Below are positions 16,650 to 23,951 of a stretch of DNA of 64,000 bases, piece by piece; the first letter of the stretch is position 1; every line of letters begins with the position of its first letter. The position numbers and the translations under genes were made by a program. The notes below the pieces were generated by a model, which made no database searches, was not told the origin of the DNA, and saw nothing but the letters and a program-made list of their open reading frames with translations. The DNA lies in assembly GCA_004553575.1 (NCBI GenBank), contig SFLA01000002.1, positions 10,724 to 74,723 on the forward strand, read 5' to 3'. This DNA comes from Clostridiales bacterium. Lineage in GTDB: Bacteria > Bacillota > Clostridia > Oscillospirales > CAG-382.

Positions 16650-18155
16650 ATGAAAAAGCTTACCATTATTATGTTGTGTCTGCTGCTGACAGCCGGCTGT
16701 ATGCTGGTGTCCTGCAACGGCGATAACGGCGATGTCTCACAGACGGCGAGCGATACCTCGACCGTATCGATCGATGGATACGACCCTGAAAGCGGTCGTT
16801 ATGTCGCCGATCTTCCCGATTTCAAGTGGGACGCAACCAACGAGACCTATTCGACCTTCAAGGTTTGCGTTTACAGCAATGTCATAGAGACCACTTATTT
16901 CTCAGAGGATATCGGATACGATCTGTATACGACCACAGACGAAGTTATTAACGACGCTGTAAGAGAGCGCAATAACCTCGTGCTCGAAAAGACCGGCGTT
17001 ACCGTGACCGCCTGCCCGGTCGACAAAGTTTTTACCGCAGTACAGAACGACATTGTCGGCGGAACCCGTCTTTACGACGCAGCCATGCCGTTCATTGGCG
17101 ACTGCGTAAAGCTCGCACAGGAGGGTCAGCTTCTGGCGCTCAATGACGAAATGTTTGCCGATTATATCGATCTTTCGATGCCGTGGTGGGATCAGAAAGC
17201 GTCCGAGGCATTTTCGGTGTCTGACGTGTTGTTCTTCACGACCGGCGATATAACCATAATGAATAAGATCGACACCTGGGCTATCACTTTTAATAAAGAG
17301 ATGTACTCGACCCTTTTCCCGGGAGAAGATTCGCTTTACGATATCGTTAAGCAGGGCAAGTGGACCTACGATAAGCTTATAAGCATGGCAAAGACCGCCA
17401 CCGTCGATAACGGCGACGGAGTTTGGGATTATAAGGATCAGTGGGGACTTTCCTCCGCATACGGCGATCCGATCGCTTATTATCTTGCTGCCGGTCAGTC
17501 GCTCTGCTCCAAGAACGCCGACGATCTCCCGTATCTTTCTATCGGCAGCGACGCTTCCTTAAGGCTCGCTCAGGACATTCTCCAGGAGTTCTCGGTGAAT
17601 AATTCATGGCGCATATACGCCCAGAGACTCGGAACTCCCAACATCTGGGTTACCGCTCTCGATATATTCGGTGAAGGCAGAGCGCTGTTCAGAACCAGCG
17701 TCTTTTCCGCCATCAAGAAGCTCCGCAATTACGATAACGGCATTGAGTTCGGTATAGTGCCGATGCCCAAGGGCAGCGAGGAGCAGGAGTCTTATCTTTC
17801 TCCCACCACCGGCGGTTACGGTATCGTAATACCCACCAGCGCTGCCGACCCCGAATTCTCCGCCTATATGATCGAGCTTATCGCGTCCGAGGCGAAGAAC
17901 ACGCTTACCCCCGCTTACTACGAGACCACCCTTAAATCGAGAGACGCCCGTGACGACGAATCCGAGGAAATGCTCGATCTGATATTCGGAAATCTTAACT
18001 ACGATATAGGTCAGATCTATGATTTCGGCGGAGTCGCCTCGATGTTCTACACTCTCGCCAGTTCCGACAGAAGCGATATAGCCTCTTCACTGGAACAGAT
18101 ACAGGGTACCATTGAAGCCAAGATAGAAGAGACCATAGAGAATTTCAGAGACTGA
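16650..18155 (+). CDS. Extracellular solute-binding lipoprotein (tandem paralogue)
   Basis: 501 residues with lipobox LVSC (Cys22) followed by an acidic Thr/Ser linker and the SGRYVADLPDFKWD opening shared with the upstream gene. The WWDQKA motif, the loop DNGDGVWDYKDQWG and the near-identical C-terminal segment LKSRDARDDESEEMLDL show recent duplication. A strong ACGGAGG site precedes ATG 16650. The 122-base gap from its paralogue contains an imperfect GC-rich hairpin but no clear promoter, so the pair is probably one transcript. It ends before a strong terminator. No transporter subunit is nearby. Confidence 0.88.
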   Translation: MKKLTIIMLCLLLTAGCMLVSCNGDNGDVSQTASDTSTVSIDGYDPESGRYVADLPDFKWDATNETYSTFKVCVYSNVIETTYFSEDIGYDLYTTTDEVINDAVRERNNLVLEKTGVTVTACPVDKVFTAVQNDIVGGTRLYDAAMPFIGDCVKLAQEGQLLALNDEMFADYIDLSMPWWDQKASEAFSVSDVLFFTTGDITIMNKIDTWAITFNKEMYSTLFPGEDSLYDIVKQGKWTYDKLISMAKTATVDNGDGVWDYKDQWGLSSAYGDPIAYYLAAGQSLCSKNADDLPYLSIGSDASLRLAQDILQEFSVNNSWRIYAQRLGTPNIWVTALDIFGEGRALFRTSVFSAIKKLRNYDNGIEFGIVPMPKGSEEQESYLSPTTGGYGIVIPTSAADPEFSAYMIELIASEAKNTLTPAYYETTLKSRDARDDESEEMLDLIFGNLNYDIGQIYDFGGVASMFYTLASSDRSDIASSLEQIQGTIEAKIEETIENFRD

Positions 18156-18213
18156 TCCTTCGTAAAAAACGGCAGCGCAAACGGTTTGCGTAAGCGCTTC
18201 CGGATATAACCGG

Positions 18214-18249
18214 AAAAACCGCGGAAATATACAGTTTCCGCGGTTTTTT
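18214..18249 (+). terminator. Rho-independent terminator after the second solute-binding pair
   Basis: AAAACCGCGGAAA pairs with TTTCCGCGGTTTT around a short loop and runs into six T residues. Confidence 0.9.
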
Positions 18250-18381
18250 GCGCGTTTTTTACTGTTTTGCGGTTTTTCGTCCTGACGGTGCATTCATTTC
18301 CTTACATATTATGTTCCGGAATGAGCAAATTAAACCCGATGCGAAAATCATTCAGCGAAAAAACGGAATCAGGGTGAGGAT

Positions 18382-19392
18382 ATGAAGTTTTTAAGGCGGA
18401 CGTTTTTTGTATTGATCTGTCTGGCGCTTGTGTTCGCGGTTACGGCTGCGCCCGGAGTGTCGGCGGAACGAATGAAGCTTATTCCGGGAGGAATGAGCTT
18501 CGGAGTTAAGTTTTTCACGGACGGAGCCGTGGTTGTCGGTATCACCGGAGTCGAAACAAACGCGGGGCTGGTCTGCCCCGCATCGGATTCGGGGATATCG
18601 GTGCGTGACGTGATAACCGCCGTGAACGGTGAAAAGCTCGCTTCGGCCGAGGATCTTATCGAAGCGATACGAGGCGGCAACGGCAGCGAGCTTAAGCTGT
18701 CGGTAACGGATACCGACGGAAACCTGCGCGACGTCACGGTTAAACCCGCAAAGGGCACCGACGGTGTTTACCGTATAGGCGTCTGGGTAAGGGATTCCAC
18801 GGCGGGCATCGGAACGGTTACGTTTATCAGCGCCGAAAACGGCTTCTTCGGCGGGCTCGGCCACGCGATATGCGACGTCGATACCGGTATAATACTGCCG
18901 GTCGGAAAAGCATATGTCGTCGATGTCGATATAACCTCGATCGTAAAAGGCAGGGAAAAGACTCCGGGGGAGCTTAAAGGCACCTTCGGTACCGCGGTGA
19001 AGGGCGAGATAATCACGAACTGTGAAGTCGGAGTTTTCGGCACTTACACCGATCCTCCCGAATCACTGCGCGAGCCGATGGAAGTCGGAAAGGCGAGCGA
19101 GCTGATGGCGGGTGATGCCACCGTCCTTTGCGCGGTCGACGGCACGGTGAAGGAATACGGAATCGAGATAGTCAAAATCTATAAGGATTCGGGGAACACA
19201 AAGAACTTCCTTATAGAGGTGACGGATCCCGAGCTGCTCAAGCTTACCGGAGGAATCGTTCAGGGTATGTCGGGCAGTCCGATAATTCAAAACGGCAGAA
19301 TAGTGGGAGCTGTGACCCACGTGCTTGTTAACAACCACACGCGGGGATACGGTATCCACATCGAGAATATGCTGTCGGGCTCATCGCAATAA
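18382..19392 (+). CDS. spoIVB: SpoIVB serine peptidase (PDZ, S55 family)
   Basis: 336 residues. An N-terminal membrane/secretion segment (FFVLICLALVFAVTAA) is followed by a PDZ domain (about residues 65-125, with ISVRDVITAVNGEKL) and the S55 peptidase domain. The catalytic residues are readable: His161 in GLGHAICD and Ser297 in GIVQGMSGSP. SpoIVB is made in the forespore and signals across the intermembrane space to activate pro-sigma-K processing. The next gene is spo0A, the conserved spoIVB-spo0A order of endospore formers. It is shorter than B. subtilis SpoIVB (about 425 residues), mostly N-terminally. A clear GGGTGAGG-type site precedes the ATG. I saw no obvious forespore promoter. Confidence 0.92.
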   Translation: MKFLRRTFFVLICLALVFAVTAAPGVSAERMKLIPGGMSFGVKFFTDGAVVVGITGVETNAGLVCPASDSGISVRDVITAVNGEKLASAEDLIEAIRGGNGSELKLSVTDTDGNLRDVTVKPAKGTDGVYRIGVWVRDSTAGIGTVTFISAENGFFGGLGHAICDVDTGIILPVGKAYVVDVDITSIVKGREKTPGELKGTFGTAVKGEIITNCEVGVFGTYTDPPESLREPMEVGKASELMAGDATVLCAVDGTVKEYGIEIVKIYKDSGNTKNFLIEVTDPELLKLTGGIVQGMSGSPIIQNGRIVGAVTHVLVNNHTRGYGIHIENMLSGSSQ

Positions 19393-19447
19393 TGAATGTG
19401 CAAAAACGGCGGCGCCGGTATTATCCGGAGCCGCCGGATATCCGGAT

Positions 19448-19489
19448 ACGCCTTCGCGGAACAAACCGCGGAGGCGTTGTGTTATTTCA
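19448..19489 (+). terminator. Terminator after spoIVB
   Basis: ACGCCTTCGCGG pairs with CCGCGGAGGCGT (one wobble) around an AACAAA loop, followed by TGTGTTATTT. Confidence 0.65.
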
Positions 19490-19625
19490 AAGTATTTACC
19501 TGAACTCGATACAGCCTGTTATACATAACGCGGCTTTTATAAGCGCGGCGGAGGTGCCGTGCCGGCGGTAATCCGCGTCGGAAATTTCCGTGCGGGTGTC
19601 CGCTCCTCTGCACATCAGGCGGTTG

Positions 19626-19722
19626 TTTTGGCAGTATATGTCGAATGACGGTTGTTTATGTCACAAAAAATGCCAAAAAATATATATTTTTTGCCAAAAT
19701 ACTATTGCCAAAAAATGCCAAA
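19626..19722. repeat. Cluster of TGCCAAA repeats upstream of spo0A
   Basis: Four direct TGCCAAA copies start at 19671, 19692, 19706 and 19716, and one inverted copy (TTTTGGCA) lies at 19626-19633. The third copy forms the -35 box of the spo0A promoter. The surrounding sequence is far more AT-rich than the rest of the window. Confidence 0.6.
19639..19645 (+). promoter_or_regulatory. Spo0A-box-like heptamer (TGTCGAA)
   Basis: TGTCGAA is the consensus core of the B. subtilis Spo0A box. It stands 66 bp upstream of the -35 of spo0A itself, which would fit autoregulation. A single seven-base match can occur by chance. Confidence 0.4.
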
Positions 19723-19733
19723 TATGTTATAAT
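19705..19733 (+). promoter_or_regulatory. Promoter of spo0A
   Basis: TTGCCA (19705-19710), a 17-bp spacer and perfect TATAAT (19728-19733) stand 45 bp before ATG 19779. The -35 overlaps one of the TGCCAAA repeats. The rest of the 386-bp spoIVB-spo0A gap (19393-19778) holds the terminator at 19448 and no gene. Confidence 0.7.
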
Positions 19734-19778
19734 TCGGTCAAACGGAAAACATAATGCTTGAAAGGAATGTAACGGAAA

Positions 19779-20561
19779 ATGGAAAAGCAGCAAAACAGGG
19801 CAAGAGTTTTCATCGCGGACGGATCGGCGGATTTCAGGCTGCAGTGCGCGCAGTATCTGCGCCGACAGGGGGTTGAGGTTGTCGGCGAAGCGGCGGACGG
19901 CAGGGAGGCGTTTGCGCGGATAGCCCGTGCGAAGCCGAATGTCGTGATAAGCGAACTGTATCTAAGCAAGCTCGACGGAGCGGGTCTGATAAGGGAGTGC
20001 AAGAAGCAGCTTGGAGATTCCTTTCCCGCGTTCATAATGATGTCCTCCTTCAATGCGCAGGAGCTGTTCGAGGAGTGCTGCGAATCCGGCGCGTCTTACT
20101 GTATGATAAAGCCGCCCGATTTTGTAATGCTCACCGAGAGAGTCCGGCGGCTTGCCGACCGCACCCGCCGACGTATCGGCATGCGCATGCCTCCGGACGA
20201 GACCGATCTGGAAGCACAGGTTACGAAAATAATACATCAGATAGGCGTTCCGGCGCATATAAAGGGGTATCAGTACCTGCGGACGGCAATAATAATGACG
20301 ATAAACGATAACGACATAATCAATTCGGTGACAAAGGTGCTGTATCCGTCGGTTGCCAAGCAGTACGGGACAACCTCCTCGCGTGTGGAGCGTGCCATAC
20401 GCCATGCAATAGAGGTCGCATGGGACCGCGGAGATCTTGACGTGCTCAATTCGTTTTTCGGATACACCGTGCAGAATTCCCGCGGAAAGCCGACCAATTC
20501 CGAATTTATAGCAATGATTGCCGATAATCTGAGGCTTCGCAACAAAGCGCTGACAGTCTGA
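19779..20561 (+). CDS. spo0A: Sporulation master regulator Spo0A with altered receiver domain
   Basis: 260 residues: a receiver domain (about 8-130), a linker, and a well conserved sigma-A-contacting DNA-binding domain ([50 protein letters not shown]). The receiver is unusual. The aspartate that is phosphorylated (Asp56 in B. subtilis) aligns with Glu59 (VVISELYL), and the acidic pair at the active site is DG instead of DD (Asp14-Gly15). The conserved Ser89 and Lys111 positions remain. Spo0A normally switches on sporulation genes when phosphorylated; here Glu may mimic that state or the input may be different. AAAGGAATG-type ribosome site. It sits in the conserved spoIVB-spo0A order and ends at a strong terminator. 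Confidence 0.95.
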   Translation: MEKQQNRARVFIADGSADFRLQCAQYLRRQGVEVVGEAADGREAFARIARAKPNVVISELYLSKLDGAGLIRECKKQLGDSFPAFIMMSSFNAQELFEECCESGASYCMIKPPDFVMLTERVRRLADRTRRRIGMRMPPDETDLEAQVTKIIHQIGVPAHIKGYQYLRTAIIMTINDNDIINSVTKVLYPSVAKQYGTTSSRVERAIRHAIEVAWDRGDLDVLNSFFGYTVQNSRGKPTNSEFIAMIADNLRLRNKALTV

Positions 20562-20583
20562 TAAATACATATAAACCGGATTT

Positions 20584-20627
20584 CCGCCGGGGTAAAAGGG
20601 CAATATCCCTTTCCCCGGCGGTTTTTT
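20584..20627 (+). terminator. Rho-independent terminator after spo0A
   Basis: CCGCCGGGG...AAAGGG pairs with CCCTTT..CCCCGGCGG (about 16 bp) around a CAATAT loop and runs into six T residues. Confidence 0.92.
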
Positions 20628-20729
20628 GCCGTTTTCTTTCCATTCGTGCCCGTGTACGCCGCAAGTCGCGGCGGCATAAAATAGAACGGGAAGTATATTT
20701 ACCCGAAGCAACTCATGGGAGATGAAAAA

Positions 20730-20969
20730 ATGAACGAATCAATTACGCTTAAGGAGCTTCGCCCCGGGTGCCGCGCAGTGGTAAGCGGGATGTCGTCATC
20801 CGGCAGTATGCGCCGGAGACTTATGGATATAGGGCTTACGGAAAACACGACGGTGGAGTGTGTCGGCAGAAGCGCGGCGGGCGATCCGTCGGCATATCTT
20901 ATACGGGGTGCGGTTATCGCAATCCGCTCCGAGGACAGCGAAAAAATAACGGTCAGGATAAGAAGGTGA
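20730..20969 (+). CDS. feoA: FeoA family protein, ferrous iron transport
   Basis: 79 residues with the SH3-like FeoA fold: LKELRPGCRAVVSGM, MRRRLMDIGLTENTTVECV and the closing RGAVIAIRSEDSEKITVRI. FeoA is a small cytosolic partner of the FeoB ferrous iron channel. ATG 20730 has GGGAGA seven bases upstream; an in-frame ATG at 20715 has no site. The stop codon overlaps the GTG of feoB by three bases, which couples the two. No Fur-type operator is recognisable upstream. Confidence 0.88.
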   Translation: MNESITLKELRPGCRAVVSGMSSSGSMRRRLMDIGLTENTTVECVGRSAAGDPSAYLIRGAVIAIRSEDSEKITVRIRR

Positions 20970-23068
20970 AGCTGGTGGAGTATACAGGAGCTCCGCTTGC
21001 ACGGAGAGCAGGAGCAAAAGGGGTGATAGCGCTGGCCGGGAACCCGAATGTTGGCAAAAGCACCGTGTTCAACGGGCTCACCGGAATGAAGCAGCACACC
21101 GGAAACTGGCCCGGTAAGACGGTAAGCGGCGCTTCCGGCGTTTGCGGCGACCTTATTCTGGTAGATCTTCCCGGCACATATTCGCTTTTTGCACGCTCCG
21201 CAGAGGAGGATGTAGCGCGTGAATACATCTGCTTCGGAGATTCGGATGCGGTTGCTGTGGTATGCGATGCGGTATGCCTCGAACGCAACCTGAATCTGGT
21301 GCTCCAGATTGCCGAGACGGCAAAACGTCTTATTGTCTGCGTTAATCTTATGGACGAGGCAAAGAAAAAGCGTATCGGCATAGATCTGGCTCTGCTGTCC
21401 GACCGGCTCGGTGTGCCGGTGGTCGGCACTGCCGCCCGCGACCGCCGCAGTCTGCGGTCGCTCAGGGAGGAAATGGAAAAATGCGCTTCGGGAGGGATTC
21501 CGCGAAGCGGCATACGGATTTCTTACCCTCCGGTAATCGAATCGGCGTCAAAAACGGTCGAGGACGCGCTGTCCGACCGTTGCTCCGGTTTAAGTCCGCG
21601 CTGGGTAAGTCTGCGCCTGCTGGAGGGTGATCCGGAGCTGACGGCGGGAATAAACGAGCATTTGGGTTACGATATTACTTCGGTGCCGGAGGTGGCGGAA
21701 GCGCTCGCTTCGGCAGTCGGACTGCTCAATGAAAACGGGCTGAGCCGCGACCGTGTGCGGGATTCGCTTGCGTCGTCGGTAGTGGCGGAGGCGGAGCGTA
21801 TATGCGAAGGAGTCGTCACCTGCGGCGACCCGCATACAGAGTCTCGCGACAGGCGTATAGACCGTATTCTTACCGGAAAGTTAACGGGATATCCGATAAT
21901 GCTGTTTCTGCTTGCCGTTATATTCTGGATAACAATAACCGGCGCAAATTACCCGTCCGAGCTTCTTTCGGATCTGTTCGGCAGGCTCGAAAAGCAGATC
22001 ACACGGCTGTTCTTTGCTCTGGGGTCGCCCGAATGGCTGCACGGCGTGCTTGTGCTAGGCGGGTACCGGGTGCTGGCATGGGTGGTATCCGTAATGCTGC
22101 CGCCGATGGCGGTGTTTTTCCCGCTGTTCACTCTGCTCGAGGATCTCGGGTATCTGCCGCGTGTGGCGTATAATCTCGACCGCCCGTTCAAATGCTGCGG
22201 CTCCTGCGGCAAGCAGGCACTGACAATGTGCATGGGATTCGGCTGCAACGCAGTAGGTGTTACCGGCTGCCGGATAATCGATTCCCCGCGTGAGCGTCTG
22301 CTCGCGGTGATAACCAACAGCTTCGTGCCCTGCAACGGCAGATTCCCGACTTTGATTGCACTGATATCCATGTTTTTCGTAGGTACGGCTGCAGGCGGAC
22401 TTTCCTCCGTGTTGTCGGCGCTTGCGCTTACCGGGGTGATACTGCTCGGAATAACGGCGACCTTTGCCGTCACCGGACTGCTTTCGGGAACGCTGCTCAA
22501 AGGGGTGCCTTCCTCGTTCACGCTTGAGCTTCCGCCGTACCGAAGACCTCAGATAGGCAGGATTATCGTACGGTCGGTGCTTGACAGAACATTGTTTGTG
22601 CTCGGCAGAGCCGCCGCCGTCGCGGCGCCTGCGGGAATAATTATCTGGCTGACCTCCAATATAACTGTCGGCGGCGAAAGTATACTGAGCATATGCGCCG
22701 GGTTTCTTAATCCGCTGGGCACGCTTATGGGGCTTGACGGGGTTATACTCATTGCATTTATACTCGGGTTTCCGGCAAACGAGATAGTACTGCCCATAAT
22801 CATAATGGCTTATACCGCTCAGGGCAGTCTGGCCGGCATGGAGGGATTGGACAGCGTGCGGAGTCTGCTTGCAGAAAACGGCTGGAGCTGGATAACCGCG
22901 GCGTGCACGGTGTTGTTTTCGCTGTTCCACTGGCCCTGCTCTACGACCCTTCTGACAATTAAGAAAGAGACCGGAAGCCTGAAATGGACGGCGATTGCCG
23001 CCGCGGTACCTACCGCAATCGGAATCGCGTCGTGTATTGTCTTTGCCGCAGTTGCCCGGCTGTTCTGA
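20966..23068 (+). CDS. feoB: Ferrous iron transporter FeoB
   Basis: 700 residues from GTG 20966 (AGGA seven bases upstream); GTG 20975 is an alternative. The N-terminal G domain has G1 GNPNVGKST, G3 VDLPGTYSL and G4 NLMD. The membrane part carries two Gate domains with conserved cysteines (CCGSCGKQALTMCMGFGCNA and SFVPCNGRFPTLIALI) and about eight to ten helices. FeoB imports Fe2+ in a GTP-dependent manner under anaerobic conditions. It is coupled to feoA. No FeoC gene follows. Confidence 0.95.
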   Translation: MKLVEYTGAPLARRAGAKGVIALAGNPNVGKSTVFNGLTGMKQHTGNWPGKTVSGASGVCGDLILVDLPGTYSLFARSAEEDVAREYICFGDSDAVAVVCDAVCLERNLNLVLQIAETAKRLIVCVNLMDEAKKKRIGIDLALLSDRLGVPVVGTAARDRRSLRSLREEMEKCASGGIPRSGIRISYPPVIESASKTVEDALSDRCSGLSPRWVSLRLLEGDPELTAGINEHLGYDITSVPEVAEALASAVGLLNENGLSRDRVRDSLASSVVAEAERICEGVVTCGDPHTESRDRRIDRILTGKLTGYPIMLFLLAVIFWITITGANYPSELLSDLFGRLEKQITRLFFALGSPEWLHGVLVLGGYRVLAWVVSVMLPPMAVFFPLFTLLEDLGYLPRVAYNLDRPFKCCGSCGKQALTMCMGFGCNAVGVTGCRIIDSPRERLLAVITNSFVPCNGRFPTLIALISMFFVGTAAGGLSSVLSALALTGVILLGITATFAVTGLLSGTLLKGVPSSFTLELPPYRRPQIGRIIVRSVLDRTLFVLGRAAAVAAPAGIIIWLTSNITVGGESILSICAGFLNPLGTLMGLDGVILIAFILGFPANEIVLPIIIMAYTAQGSLAGMEGLDSVRSLLAENGWSWITAACTVLFSLFHWPCSTTLLTIKKETGSLKWTAIAAAVPTAIGIASCIVFAAVARLF

Positions 23069-23078
23069 AAACGACCTA

Positions 23079-23108
23079 TAAAAAACGGACGGCGTTCAAA
23101 GCCGTCCG
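23079..23108 (-). terminator. Terminator between feoB and the convergent membrane-protein gene
   Basis: CGGACGGC pairs with GCCGTCCG around a seven-base loop; on the minus strand TTTTTTATAG follows, so it mainly serves the minus-strand gene at 23128-23811. On the plus strand it lies 18 bp past the feoB stop but lacks a T tract. Confidence 0.75.
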
Positions 23109-23127
23109 GATTACATAAAATCACGGA

Positions 23128-23811
23128 TTATTCCGCAGATGTATCCGCAATATAATCGGTATTATACAAGGGGCTGTATTCGATATTCGCGGTACCTACC
23201 GGCAGCGAATGCGATGTGGTCAGCACTACGGAGGAATCTGCAAGTACGATTCTGCAGACATGGTTGTCGCCGTAGGTGACGGTGAGCCCGTTCACGTAAT
23301 TGTCGAGCAGCTCGACGGGGATAAGCCAGTCGTCCTCGGTGAACAGCACCGGCGACGAAAGACGGCATGGCGTGTCGTTCACGAGTATCGACGAGGAGTT
23401 TGAAAAACACTCGATATAGTCATCGGTATCGGGAAGTATCAGCGCTATACGGTTTGCGTCGCCGGTAATGGAAATCGGGCAAAGCCTGTTCAGAGTGGTG
23501 AAGGACACGTACAGACCGTAGGCGTTGTTTGCCGCGGAGGCGCTGACCGAAAAAACCTTTTTGTCGCCGAGACAGCCCTCGACCGAATAAACCTTATCGT
23601 TTTCCGCTACCGAATTGAATGAAAGGATACCGTAAATGGCAATAATCGCACCGATGCAGATATAAACGGTAAGCAGCAGTGCCGTAACGGCAACGGCGCG
23701 CTCGCGGCGGCGGCGTTTCCGGCGGATCGCACGCGCACGCTTTGCGTCACGCGCGGTGATTTCGTCCGGCGTAAGCTCGCGGCGGCGTGTCTTAACCTGC
23801 TTCTCTGCCAT
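23128..23811 (-). CDS. Single-pass membrane protein of unknown function
   Basis: 227 residues. A very basic cytoplasmic N-terminus (about 40 residues, with RAIRRKRRRRERAVAV) leads into one membrane helix (TALLLTVYICIGAIIAIYGI), then an extracellular domain of about 165 residues rich in Asp, Ser and Val with beta-strand character. The segment SILVNDTPCRLSSPVLFTED resembles the copper-amine-oxidase-N/stalk repeats of Firmicutes surface proteins, but weakly. AAAGGAG precedes ATG 23811, and a promoter lies upstream. I do not recognise the family; it stands alone between feoB and the Clp gene. Confidence 0.75.
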   Translation of the reverse strand: MAEKQVKTRRRELTPDEITARDAKRARAIRRKRRRRERAVAVTALLLTVYICIGAIIAIYGILSFNSVAENDKVYSVEGCLGDKKVFSVSASAANNAYGLYVSFTTLNRLCPISITGDANRIALILPDTDDYIECFSNSSSILVNDTPCRLSSPVLFTEDDWLIPVELLDNYVNGLTVTYGDNHVCRIVLADSSVVLTTSHSLPVGTANIEYSPLYNTDYIADTSAE

Positions 23812-23865
23812 TGATGCGTCTCCTTTCTTGCTTTTTCGCGTTTTGATTTATCACTGTTCATGAAA

Positions 23866-23894
23866 AGTATATCACATTTCAGGCGGATTTGAAA
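23866..23894 (-). promoter_or_regulatory. Probable promoter of the 23128-23811 gene
   Basis: On the minus strand TTTCAA (23894-23889), a 17-bp spacer and TATACT (23871-23866) stand 55 bp before the ATG. Confidence 0.5.
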
Positions 23895-23951
23895 GGGCTT
23901 TTTAACAAATATCCGCAAAAACGCATACATTTACTTTGGGAGGGCGGCAAT

